Shown here: positions 1-9,878 of the stretch, in pieces | How positions within the stretch are numbered: position 1 is the stretch's first letter | Layout of the letters: every line of letters starts with the position of its first letter | The notes under the pieces: generated by a model | Told to the model about the DNA's origin: nothing | The model's database searches: none | Seen by the model: only the letters and a program-made list of their open reading frames with translations | DNA from: Sparassis latifolia | Lineage: Eukaryota; Basidiomycota; Agaricomycetes; Polyporales; Sparassidaceae | Reading direction: 5' to 3' | Assembly: GCA_018466975.1 (NCBI GenBank) | Contig: CM031562.1 | Span: 2,170,001 to 2,234,000 of the forward strand | DNA length: 64,000 nt | Made by a program: the position numbers and the translations under genes

Positions 1-1160
1 CAACTTCGAACTGTCTTCTCGATCGTTCCGTCGCTTCTTTGGCTCTCTGCACCACCCCTTTCGGCTTTCGAGCATTATACCCGCGACATCGTTCGTACCA
101 ACCAACTGTCGTCCCTCCTTTGAGTTTTGCGTTCGCAGACCCCCCTTTTTTGGACCCGGTACGTCATGAGTTCCCGGTTTGGCTTGTCGATATCTCGACA
201 ATTCTAACTACCAAGCCATGTCCCATGGCAGTGTTTGCAACGTTGAGACGTCAACTGTTGCATCGCATCCTCGGTTCCTCCACTCCCTTTGCTCTCGAGC
301 AAAACATGCCCGCTGCATTGTTCGCACCACCCGGGCCATGTTCCGCGGGGACGATCGCAATTTTCAATCGACCTAAAGTTCCGTCGCTTCCTTGGCTCCC
401 CACTTCTCTCGCTTTCGTTCACGACGAAAGTCCACCCTTACCGGTATGTCCAATTCCCAAACAAGAGTCTCTCAATTATTGGCAGAGAATAACGCAGTTT
501 TTGCGGCGTCGCTAACGTTGACAGTCGTCTGCTCTGACGCGTCAACAAACTTCTGCTCTGTTCACGAGCACCTCACAGGTGGCATGGCTCACAGCTGCCA
601 CCTGTATTCGCGAGGCCTCAGGCTTCAACTGTTTCACATTTCCGATCCCTGTGCAGTGGCGATATTCGCACTCTTCAACTGTCACCTGTTTTGGTGGTTC
701 CATCGCACCCTCGGCTTTCCACTACCCTCGAACGGTTTCCTTGCGACTTATCGGCCGCAACGCCGGCCTTTTCCGGTAAGTCGCCTTCTCAGTAAAATTC
801 GGCCGGTGGTTGATCAAAGCTTCCGCGGCGTTGGTGATGACTGTCGTCTGTTCGGACACGTTATTCAAAGCCTTTCTCTCTGTCCACCGGCGACATTGCT
901 CTGAATTGTCGTTCTCTGCCTTGTACAGCGACGATTTCCATAACCTTCAAGTGTCTTCTGTCCTGCTGGTTCCGTCGCATCCTTGGCTTCTCGCCGCTTC
1001 CTGCTCTCGAGCAACACACCCGCGACATCGATCGCAAAGAAAGCCCGACTTTCGCCGTACATTTTACTCTTTGAGAAATATGCTTTGTTGTTGACTGGCG
1101 TATACGCAGCTTTGCGGCGTCGAGACTATTAACAGTCATATTTTCTGCATCACCCAACAT
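1..1160. repeat. Degenerate tandem repeat, about 270-350 bp per unit
   Basis: A block starting CTTCAACTGTC followed by GTTCCGTCGC recurs with changes near 5, 378, 673 and 945-969. A second anchor, GCGGCG followed by a form of GACAGTCGTCTG, recurs near 503, 825 and 1114. A third shared string, CTCTCGAGCAA, is at about 292 and 1007. The anchors keep their order, so these are diverged tandem units and not chance matches. Short open frames through the region are not protein-like and are not called as genes. The array probably continues beyond the left edge. Confidence 0.6.
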
Positions 1161-1978
1161 CCGCACTCCTGAACTTTGTTCCCCTCGGCCCAGTCAGTTC
1201 CGGTCTTCCGACCATGTCCAAGCGGCAACGTTTTGGGCATCTGTCTTTTCATCGCTTCTACTCCGTGCTTCGTGAATCTGGAGCGCCTGTTTGTAGTCTC
1301 ACAACTTCAAACACACGGCGCTCGATCCACACCCTCCACCACCCGCTTGTATCTCACCGGGGCAGTCGGCCACGGCGCTTGTCGCCAACCAACTCGCACC
1401 CGCTCCACCCTCTACACCAACAATCCAAGTGGTATCTCTACCTCCCTCACTACACCCGAAAACTCGCACCCGTACCACCCTGAACTCACAACACCAGAGA
1501 CCCAAGTCGCACCGCATCACCCTCGCTACACGATGATCAGGCCCTACCCTTTCTCGTCGCACCGAAGTCGGACGTGAGTTCAACAATCCATGTGCCTGAA
1601 ATATTATTACTGATTCCTTTGTTCCAGAGTCCTCGCATAAATCACTCTTATCGCACACGTCTCAACGGCGAAGGACGTCGCGCGCAGATCGTTCTCTTTA
1701 AGTTCCGGGCAGAGATATCAAGCATATCGAGTAGAAGCAACGAATCTTCGATATCTGAGTCTCGGCGTGGAGGCTCTGGTTTGCGCGCTTTCTGTTCCCG
1801 TGCGCTCATGTACTTACATGTACGTGTGTTTGTTTGAATGTGATTTCCTCTCGTCCTTGAAACCCTCATGTGCGGAAGCCACCGGTCTACAATATCACCA
1901 AAGAGACTCAAAAATACATAAGAGCGAGTGGATAAAGATACAGAGTAGAATGGTACAAATACACACAAGGCTAAACCT
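1161..1978. other. Intergenic, pyrimidine-rich, no gene seen
   Basis: About 1300-1560 is rich in CACC/CTCC runs with loosely repeated phrases such as CTCGCACCCG. Open frames here are low-complexity Ser/Thr/His/Pro strings without a recognisable fold. The right part, 1600-1978, is the 3' flank of the F-box gene on the minus strand. Confidence 0.5.
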
Positions 1979-2986
1979 TCACTCCAGACAATGAACCAGC
2001 TGTACCCCAAATCCCTTGCAAGACCGCCTGGTCATCTCCCATGCTCCACCCTCAACAGAACCACAATAAACGATTATCCGAGGAGACGTAGTATCGGATA
2101 AAAGCCCTTTCTTCAACGCTTCGGCCAGCTTCCACCTCTCAAGCTCTGTGTTACCCAGGTCTTCCCCGGGCAAGTGCAACGCGACTGTGTGCAGGGTGCT
2201 AGGGGAGTGCTGCAGCACCTGGAGTGACTCTGCGTTGTCAATATCCAGCGTCTCCAAGCAAGTGCACGCCGCGAGGATGTCCGCCACGAACTTGATGGGG
2301 GCACCCCGGATCGACAGGTGGCGTACGTGCGGCAGCGTCCAGTATCTGTGCCATCGGCGCAAGTAGTCTGACCGGAGCGAACTCACGAGCGAAGTTACGA
2401 GTCCCCCGCTGTAGCTGAACGCGATGTCAAGGTGGGTGATCTGTTTGGGGAACACCACGAGGCGCCCCTGGTCCACGACGTCATCAAACCCCCAATTGAA
2501 GTACTGGAGGGAGACGCGCCGCAAGTTGGGGAGGTAATCCAGCACGGTGACCATGTACAGCGTGCTGGAAATGAAATTTGAGGCGGCGGCGCAGCTGAGA
2601 GTTATGGAGGGCGTCGCGCCTACAGCGTATAGTGGGTGGCTTGAGGAGCCTCTACCGACGTGGAAAGTCAACGACCGGCAGAGGTTATTGACCGTCGTCG
2701 ACGATCCTGAGCTCTTCATCAAGTACGGATCATTGTCCCCGAAGTAAAGTCGTCCTCGTATGAGACGCAGGTAATCCTGGGCGAAATCGGGGCCCGGGAT
2801 GTGTACGTCCTTGAAGGCGATGCGGACGAAGAGACCCAACCAGGCACGGTTGACTCGACAAAGAGACGTAAAAAGCGCGACGCGTTCGTTGATCGGCAAA
2901 GGGGATGACCACGCTTCGAATATGATCATTTCGATGAGTTCCAGAGGAAGCCATGGTGGCGACGAGACGCTGCCTTCGGTCGCCAT
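1979..2986 (-). CDS. F-box-like protein with degenerate C-terminal leucine-rich region
   Basis: Single-exon reading frame of about 335 residues. The N-terminus carries LPLELIEMIIFEAW and later FTSLCRVNRAW, the usual F-box signature (LP.E+++.I....) that recruits Skp1 in SCF ubiquitin ligases. The remainder has spaced Leu/Ile segments (THLDIAFSYSG, VRHLSIRGAP, LETLDIDNAES), as in the degenerate LRR half of basidiomycete F-box proteins that selects substrate. The frame is open back to an upstream ATG at 3073, but a TATA-like CTTATATAG lies at 3084-3092. That is too close to 3073 to serve it and fits a start at 2986. The substrate is unknown. Such genes are numerous and fast evolving in Agaricomycetes. 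Confidence 0.75.
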   Translation of the reverse strand: MATEGSVSSPPWLPLELIEMIIFEAWSSPLPINERVALFTSLCRVNRAWLGLFVRIAFKDVHIPGPDFAQDYLRLIRGRLYFGDNDPYLMKSSGSSTTVNNLCRSLTFHVGRGSSSHPLYAVGATPSITLSCAAASNFISSTLYMVTVLDYLPNLRRVSLQYFNWGFDDVVDQGRLVVFPKQITHLDIAFSYSGGLVTSLVSSLRSDYLRRWHRYWTLPHVRHLSIRGAPIKFVADILAACTCLETLDIDNAESLQVLQHSPSTLHTVALHLPGEDLGNTELERWKLAEALKKGLLSDTTSPRIIVYCGSVEGGAWEMTRRSCKGFGVQLVHCLE

Positions 2987-3083
2987 CGTGGTATTGCTGA
3001 AATAAGCCACGCGTACAGAGGAGGATTTAAGGAGAGGAAGATGTGGTAGCGCAAGCAGGTATGCAATGAGCATTCAATCACAC

Positions 3084-3115
3084 TCTATATAAGCACTGAG
3101 TACTGAGTACTGAGG
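3084..3115 (-). promoter_or_regulatory. TATA-like element and 7 bp tandem repeat upstream of F-box gene
   Basis: On the minus strand CTTATATAG lies about 100 bp upstream of the preferred ATG at 2986. Beside it on the plus strand is ACTGAGT repeated three times (about 3095-3115). The position fits a core promoter; the role is inferred from position only. Confidence 0.4.
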
Positions 3116-3514
3116 GGCGTAGCCTTGAGTGTACAAGGGCGAGGCGGGCCCACGGCAGGACGAGTCTCTAAGATCTTGTCTGAACATTGGAGATCCGTGC
3201 ATTCTTCGTTTGCTTCCGGCAGCAGACATCCGACAGCACAGAGGCTCAGAAATGACGGTAGCGTTGGAGCTCCTGGCTCGCTCCTCAGCAAGATTGAGTT
3301 TCCGCATAGATTTCATTCCTACGTACAAGGCTTCCCATTTTTGGGCCATCCGACAATCACCAACAAACAAAGCGCCCACTTTTCGAGTTCCGTACCAAGT
3401 GTACGACTATCACTCCGCTTTCTAAACCTGAATCAATGGGTAGCACAATATTACAGAAGAAAACAAACACTGAAGAGAAGCAATATTACACAAGTCGTAT
3501 TCCGTTGAAATCGC
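3116..3514. other. Intergenic, no gene seen
   Basis: Lies between the 5' end of the minus-strand F-box gene and the 3' end of the minus-strand cytidylyltransferase-like gene. The short frames here have no recognisable motif. Confidence 0.5.
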
Positions 3515-4475
3515 TCAGATGCCAGCTCCCGCCCCGAACTCGTCCAACTTTGGCTCTTCGAAAGGGGTTTCCGCGTCGTCCTCCTTGCTCCCGGGATCTG
3601 GATCTGCGGCTTTCAGTGAAGGCGGTGCACATTTGATCGTGTCTTTCGCGGATCGTCCGACGGGAGATGGGCTTCGGGGCGGTTCCGCCGGCATCATAAC
3701 GTTTGTTCTCCTGGTAGGGATAGCTACGCCTGTGGACATCCTCGTAAGCACCATTCCATGCAGCATTCCTCAATGGGAGGAATTGTGACCGCTTACGGAG
3801 ACTTTTCACGAGATCGTAGCCCCTTAACCTCTCCTTATCGAAAGCAGGGTCAACCGACGACCCCTCGTCAATTGCGACGTAGTCTATGCGATGCGAGCGC
3901 AGAAATTGCTCGTCTAATGTCCACGGCGCATCCGGAATTATTTCGTCCACCCACCGGCAGTGCCGCAACAGCTCGCACCTGTCCACATGCCGTGCGTAAG
4001 TCGCTGACTCGTGCCGGGCGCAAAGTTCGTCCGCGAAGACGCCCACTATGAGATACACGGATGGAAAGGACAGCTTGGCCTGCCGCAGCTGCAGTGCGTG
4101 TCTTCGCCCAGGTAAGCAAAACGCGCCCCTTTCGACCGGCCAGCCTCGCACTCACCTAGGGAGGAATGGATCGAATGCGCCGTCCACATATACTCTGATT
4201 ATCCGCTGTTCCTCATCCACGGTTCGCCATATGTTTTCAGACGAAGGGACAGATTTCTGGATATACGCCTGGATGTCCTCGGCACTTAGCCCGACCGTGT
4301 CGAACTTGTCCTTCGCCGCCTGCAAGGGCTCTGGTTCGCGTACCGATCCGATCCTATCCACGTGACCGAGGTCTGCAATGCTCGACTCGAGCGATCGAGG
4401 ACCATCCGAGATAACATCATAGTCCGCGAGGTCGTCGTTGGACAGCATGGAGGCCAAGTCGAGCGACCGCCTCAT
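3515..4475 (-). CDS. Choline-phosphate cytidylyltransferase-like protein with altered HxGH motif
   Basis: Three exons (4475-4156, 4101-3797, 3729-3515) give an in-phase 279 aa protein. The cytidylyltransferase fold is clear: RVYVDGAFDPF, HALQLRQAKLSFPS, YLIVGVFADELC, ERCEAVRHCRWVDE-like RCELLRHCRWVDE, APWTLDEQFL, HRIDYVAIDEG, and after intron 2 VAIPTRRT. Family members make CDP-choline from CTP and phosphocholine, the rate-limiting step of the Kennedy pathway. Across intron 1 the spliced sequence reads FDPF-LPRH where the family has FDPF-HxGH, so the first catalytic His and the Gly are absent although length and phase are kept. Without intron 1 there is an immediate stop. The protein ends EEPKLDEFGAGAG with no long membrane-binding helix. 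It may be a pseudoenzyme, or a decaying paralogue. An alternative upstream ATG is at 4625. Confidence 0.75.
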
Positions 4476-4803
4476 CGTAGTTGAGCGCGAAGACGAAGGT
4501 TCAATGGGGCACGAGGCGGGCCCAGCCTCATCAAGAGTGCGTGAGGAGTAAATATGTACATACATACCCCCTGTGCACCGAAACTGCTGCGATGACTCTG
4601 TATCTGACAGGAACTTGGTGTTCACACCCCGCGCACACGATTAGTATCGTCCATCAGAGAGCTGGAACGTGCGGGGTGCAATCAGCTTGTGGCGGCGTGT
4701 GAGATCGGCACTTGCCTGTAGCCAGCTGTAGCCCCTGTTGTCACTTGGCACCATCCACAGACGCCTGTAGATTGTGCAGATTCGTTGAAGACTGCTTGCA
4801 GCA
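4476..4803. other. Divergent intergenic region
   Basis: Separates the minus-strand cytidylyltransferase-like gene from the plus-strand OHCU decarboxylase gene, so both promoters should lie here. No sharp motif was seen. A minus-strand frame continues from the cytidylyltransferase exon to 4625 and could be a longer N-terminus. Confidence 0.45.
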
Positions 4804-5409
4804 ATGATGTCCGCCCTTCCATCCTTCAGCGACCTCGTCGGTAATTCGCCCGACCTCAACGGTGCTCTGTTGAGCGCCCTCGAAATCCTCTTCGAGCCAT
4901 CGCCGGTCCTCTCGAAGATCGTGTTCGATATCTCGTCACCTACGCGTTTAGGCCCCCGAGGCGTCATCTGCAGCTACTCCGATCTCATCGATGTCGCGTT
5001 AAACGTAATTTCGCGCTGGGACGACGAGCTGAAAGCGCGCTTCATAGCCGGCCATCCGCGCATTGGCGAAGTCAAGAATCTTTCGCACCTCAGCGCAAGG
5101 GAGCAGGCGGCGGTCGCTACGCGCCCTGCCATCCTTGTACGCCTTGGACATCTGAACGCATGCTATGAGCATCGCTATCCGGGCTTGAGGTACATCATAT
5201 TCGTGAACGGCAGGTCGAGGGAGGCAATCAAGGAAGAGATGGAGAGTGTCTTGGGTATCGAGCGGTCGCTCAGCCCTGACCAGCCCCCTGTCAAGAATGT
5301 CAGCAGCGTTCAAGTCGGCGGGAGGGAGTGGAAAGATGAACTAGCGAGAGCCATTGTAGATGTAGGGAGGATCGCCAAGGATAGGGTGCGCGCATTGGGT
5401 GTGGAGTAG
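4804..5409 (+). CDS. 2-oxo-4-hydroxy-4-carboxy-5-ureidoimidazoline (OHCU) decarboxylase
   Basis: Intronless 201 aa protein of the OHCU decarboxylase family, which converts OHCU to S-allantoin in uric acid breakdown after urate oxidase and HIU hydrolase. The diagnostic segments are FIAGHPRIGE with the catalytic His, LSAREQAA, LNACYEHRYPG and YIIFVNGRSR near the C-terminus. Length is close to the family norm of about 170-200 residues. Two adjacent Met codons (4804, 4807) are possible starts. A PTS1-type peroxisomal tail is not evident (the protein ends ALGVE). Neither other uricolytic gene is in the window. Confidence 0.9.
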   Translation: MMSALPSFSDLVGNSPDLNGALLSALEILFEPSPVLSKIVFDISSPTRLGPRGVICSYSDLIDVALNVISRWDDELKARFIAGHPRIGEVKNLSHLSAREQAAVATRPAILVRLGHLNACYEHRYPGLRYIIFVNGRSREAIKEEMESVLGIERSLSPDQPPVKNVSSVQVGGREWKDELARAIVDVGRIAKDRVRALGVE

Positions 5410-5647
5410 GGTGAGTAATTGGACAGTTCGTACCTCATAGCTATCGCTATGATAGATTGCTGATCATGTGGTTAGCCACCACAGGAATGACCTGTCCAAT
5501 AAATGAATCGGCGTCATTCAGCGCGGATGTCCGATAGATATCAGAATAAAACGGTATGTGAAACAACACAGCAGAAAGAAATATTCTACACGTGGGCATG
5601 AGTCCTCTCTTCTTTCTTCAACCTCTCTGCCTGGCGCTGTACAGGTT

Positions 5648-6498
5648 TCAGCGACTCTGAAACGTAGACGAAATGTAGAAACTCACCCGCAACACTTCCT
5701 GCCTACGCACCTCCCACTCCGGGTTCATCCTCCGCAACTCATTTAATACCTCGTCCTCAAAAGTCATTGATTTAGAGAAATCTTGCTCTGCGAGCCGCTC
5801 TGCCTCCCGGTTCAGCCGCAACTGCTCTTCCATGGCACGGATCCGTTCCTGGTAGCGAAGCTCTACCTTTGCCAAGTTATCCTTGTAACGTTTCTGACTT
5901 GCATGGATTTCCTCCCGCAGAACGCGCATCCGCTCCTGGTGGCGTGCTTCTGTCTGCCGCGCCCATTCCGCGCGTTCGCGCGCCAATCTCGCCTGCATGT
6001 CGTTGATATTGACTTGCCTGCGCAGGTAGTCGAGGCCATTGTCATACGCCTGAGAATATTAGTAGTTGATTCAGCCTGGTGTGCATGCTTGCACTGCGTG
6101 TTTGATACACTCACCCGACGCTTAGCGGAATCGCCTAGGACCTCGAAGGCTGTGCGAACCTGAATATGGTTCGAGTGAGCACTGTCTGTGTCAGGTTTAG
6201 GAAGACTCGCGAACTTCTCTGAAGCGTGCTTCCGCAGCTTGCCTCTCAATCTCTAGAGCTCCCAGACCCAATTTGTCTGCGAATTGTCAAGATCAAATCT
6301 CATCCGCACTCTGGAGGCTCACAAACCTGGATGCGTCTCAAGCGCCTTGAGCTTATACGCCTTGCGCACTAATTACGATCCAGCACTCAGCATGCGATCG
6401 GCTGCTTTACGATGTAATCACACACCTGCATCAGCTGAGGCGTTCTGGGCGACGCCCAGAATATCATACAAAGAGCTACTCGCGGCCATATGGCCCAT
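5648..6498 (-). CDS. J-domain (DnaJ-like) protein with coiled-coil C-terminus
   Basis: Five exons (6498-6426, 6368-6327, 6276-6215, 6159-6115, 6049-5648) join in phase to 207 aa. The J domain occupies about residues 7-75: SLYDILGVAQNAS (helix I), RKAYKLKALETHPDK with the HPD tripeptide that stimulates Hsp70 ATPase, then RTAFEVLGDSAKRRAYD (helices III-IV). The rest is highly charged and helical (RLARERAEWARQTEARHQER, later EEQLRLNREAERLAEQ), a predicted coiled coil as in class C J-proteins of spliceosomal or nuclear type. MGHM at the start offers ATGs at 6498 and 6489. Intron 3 (6214-6160) has an atypical donor, GTTCGC. A further short 3' intron would extend the tail to 5586, but it would be only about 30 nt and is not favoured. 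Confidence 0.85.
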
Positions 6499-8248
6499 AT
6501 AGGGTGGTGGTGGTGTCCAGGACGACTGCGGCTATGTTGGAGGATGGTATGTCGCGTCGACGTGCGGCAAATGCGAAGAGTTCATTTGTTTAAATTGCAA
6601 CACGCGGCAGGTCACGTGCATCGCGCCATCTAGGGTGGCACAGCACTCATGGATGTCATTCATGCTCAAACCATTATATTGAGAGACTGCGGCTTAGGCA
6701 ACATGGGTATCTTGAAATTGTATGCATACTATGCCCTACCGTCGCATCGGCACCCCCTTCAAGTCGGCAGTAACGTGTTATGTCACCCATCAGTCACCGT
6801 AGACTTTGGCTCGATGACCTCATTTGGGGCGAAGAACATGTCGGCCACCGGCCTGCCGCAATGAGTTCAGTCTAGTAGCAATGACCCAATGAAGAGGTTG
6901 AAGATGTCGATAGACGAAGAGAGTCCATACAGTGTGTCAAAGCTCCGGAGACACTCGAGGTGAAATGGCTTTGCTAGTGTGCGACGTGGCGAGTGGAGAT
7001 GTAGAGCGGAAATCAGGAAGCTGGAACGGTTATCCACTGGCGCCCGCCGGCGTACGGGAAGAGTTAGCGAAGGCTGAAGATGGACACTACATTCACGGGC
7101 CCATGGCCATAGTGAGGAGGTTGTCTTACCCGGACAGGGGATAATTCCTTGACGAGCGGCCATCTCCGCTATCTCTTCTCCATCGCCAGTCTGCACGGTA
7201 TCATGTCATGCACAATCGGCTGCAGCGAGTATTATCCGGAGGATTGAGTTGCGTAGGATTAAGTTAGAGTTCTAGCCAGTATGAGGAGCACACCACTGAC
7301 CGTGAGACGGCACTCGCGGGAGACTTGACCTACTCCAAGTGCTGTCATTCTGCACAGGAGTCGGCAGCACATAGGAAATCAGTCCATAATGCTTCTATCC
7401 CTTGCACACCATCGGCTTTTCGAGTGGTCCGTGTAGGTGAGTTTCGAGATATAGACTTGCTCCTATTTAGTGTGGTGCTTCAGATGCACACTCGCGAACT
7501 ATTCTGGCGTAGTAGGAAGGCGAGGATTAGTTTCAAGATGATCGGTAAGAAGTGCAAAATGGTGAAGAGAGAGTGACCGTCATAGGTTCATTGCTCCCAT
7601 TGTGCGACACACACAAAGACCGGTGGAGCTCCGGTCTCTCTACAAAAACCCTGGTCAATACTCCGGGTGACTGCAGACCTGTCATTGGCGGGAAAGGACC
7701 TGCCATGAGGACAACAGATGCCCGAGAATTCATTGCATGCATGTTACCATGTGGCACTCTCAAGCCCAGCCACTTACCTTCATGAAGTTGAGCTCAATCT
7801 ACCAACTGCACTTCTCTCCAGATGCCTGTATGCTTGTGGTGGTCATTTCTGTGAGTCTGCTTCAGAAGGTTGTAGGACATTGACAATTGATGCCGGCAGG
7901 AGAATGGCACCTGAGTGTCTTTAAGCCTAAGCAGACTCTCTGAGCATCACTTTCGTCATGTTCTGTGACAGGATGTGTGTTCAGAATTCTGCTGGAGGCT
8001 CAGCACTCAATTGCTCGAAGGAATGCTCACTCAAAAACAATGACAAAAAAATTCCAGTGAGTATCAGCAGTCTTCTAGATACGGTCATGTGATTGCAGGA
8101 CAATGGTGTTCGCGGTTGGCTCAGAATTTTCCTCATACGGGGCTCGCGAGGCCAGCGCAGCATCTGTCGCGTCTCCGCGCTTTCCTTGATAGTGCATCCC
8201 CAACGCTCGTCATTTTCCACCTAGTTTTGCTACACTCTAAGCTCGTCG
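6499..8248. other. Long intergenic stretch, no gene seen
   Basis: About 1.75 kb without a supportable gene. The open frames are short, lack start context or domain signals, and do not chain across splice sites. It contains the promoters of the minus-strand J-protein gene (left end) and of the plus-strand chromodomain gene (right end). No terminal repeats were found. Confidence 0.45.
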
Positions 8249-9669
8249 ATGGCGCGCACGCGGCCACAAAGTTTCCAGTCTGCCCCCAGAAAACGACCTG
8301 CGCCCCGCTCTTCCACTGCATTCATGGAAGGGAGGAAGGCAGTTCCGCCACCGAAATCCGTAACGATTGCCGGGAAGAAGCTCCCTATTTCCCCTGTCTT
8401 AGACACACTATTTCATTTTCTCGCCGAACGACATCGCATTCACCAGCGACGCATAGCGGGGGATCCATCGCCCTGGACTCGGGACCCAATTCTCGCCGCA
8501 TATCCGTTCACCAACATTTTTCGCGTATACGACCGCACGACGCAATATATTCTCCGCCATGTGATACAGGAGGGTAGCTCAGACTTGCACGAATCGTGCT
8601 TTCGTGTAATGTTGTTTCGGTTTTTCAACAAGGTTGAGACATGGGAGCTGCTGGAATCATCACTAGGAAAGGTTACCTGGAGAGATTTCTCTGTCAGGAA
8701 GTATGAGGAGGTTCTCTTCTCCGCGGAAGAGGCCCTGTATTGTCCGGCATACATTATTCCTGCCCCGAAGCTCGGTGCGAAGGCCAATCTCTCAAATCAC
8801 CTTCGACTGGTTCAATTGATGATGGAGAATGATCTACCTGGTCACTTGGAAAAGGTACACCATTTGAAGGACGCACATGGATATCTTCGCCTCTATCCCA
8901 GTATGGGTGATTTTACAGCACTCCAGTGCGGCAAATTTTTTTCTTAATATAAGTTGCAACTGAATTCTAGTGCATCTATAGGCTTCTGCTCGATTTGAAT
9001 ATGCTCCCGCATTTCAATTTTAGCGAGGACGAGTGGGTCGCACTTGGGCCTGGTGCACTGGAATGCATACGAAAGATTTTCGGCCCGTCAGTGCGAGGAA
9101 GCGAAGGTGAAGCGCTTACCTGGCTGCACTCGACGCAGTACAGCCATTTCGCTCGAATGGGCATCACCCCGGATCGCATTCCTCGACTGTGCGACAGCCG
9201 GCCGGCTGGTCTTACAAAGGTCGATTTCGAACATGCTCTTTGCGAAGTCGAGAAGTATTCTCGAGCAAAACACCCTCACATCGTTGGCAGGAGGCGTAAT
9301 GTCGCCAAATCAGCCTTTTCTCCCAAGCGTGAGCCGCTTACGGCTACGCTACCAAAGCATTGGTTAAAACCTCGCCACGCACCGACTACCCTTTCGCGGC
9401 CTCCCCCCATCAAGAAAGGTGGCTCCGAAGAATACGAAGTCTCCCATATCATCGCCGAGAGGCAGGCGGGACAAGGATACCAGTATCTCGTGCGCTGGGT
9501 CGGATACGGTCTGGAAGATGATACATGGGAGCCGGAGAGTGCCCTAGAGCACACAGCGAATTTAGACGAATGGAAAGTGACGAAGATAAAAATTTGGGAT
9601 GGAGTAGGGGATTTCCAGGCCATGGGGAATAATTTTACACGTACCAGGGGATTTTACACTGCGAAGTGA
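8249..9669 (+). CDS. aGPT-Pplase3/5-hmdU DNA kinase-like domain fused to a chromodomain
   Basis: Two exons (8249-8925, 8982-9669; donor GTGCGG, acceptor TATAG) make 454 aa. Residues about 50-340 look like the HMUDK_hel/alpha-glutamyl-putrescinyl thymine pyrophosphorylase clade 3 family: LFHFLAERHRIHQRR, DPILAAYPFTNIFRVYDRTT, QYILRHVI, RVMLFRFFNKVETWELLE, YLRLYPSMGDFTALQ, then ALGPGALECIRKIFG. The phage relatives act on 5-hydroxymethyl-uracil in DNA during thymine hypermodification; the role of the fungal forms is unknown. Residues about 376-425 are a chromodomain (EYEVSHIIAERQ, YLVRWVGYG, DDTWEPES) with the aromatic Y/W/W cage that binds methyl-lysine. A basic Pro-rich linker joins them. A TA-flanked MITE starts 209 bp after the stop. 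The family assignment rests on memory of conserved patterns, not on a search. Confidence 0.72.
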
Positions 9670-9878
9670 GTTCATATGCATTATCACCGCCGTCCACGTA
9701 CATGTACTGCATGGCCCGCCATCATCACTTTCATTCAGTCTCTGTCATGGTACTTGGCCGATGATACCAGTATAGTATTCCTGCGAAGTAATACTACTGT
9801 ATATACAAGCCTCCTCCGAGTCGTAGTACAACCTTTGGAAGACCATAGCTGTGCATACTGTACTGTATCTGCGACCTA

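Noticed and set aside
1176..1577. 133-codon Ser/Thr/Pro frame as a secreted or cell-wall protein
   Set aside because: Low-complexity CT-rich DNA gives open frames on its own. There is no signal peptide or stable repeat unit, and the reading is not supported by neighbours.
3486..4151. Apparent frame break in the middle of the cytidylyltransferase-like gene
   Set aside because: A 67 nt intron (3730-3796, GTAAGC...CACAG) joins KSL to RVAIPTRRT in phase, so this is splicing and not a lesion.
6499..8248. Genes or an RNA in the 1.7 kb gap
   Set aside because: Frames are short, do not chain by splice sites and show no family motif. No tRNA-like A/B box pair or cloverleaf was convincing.
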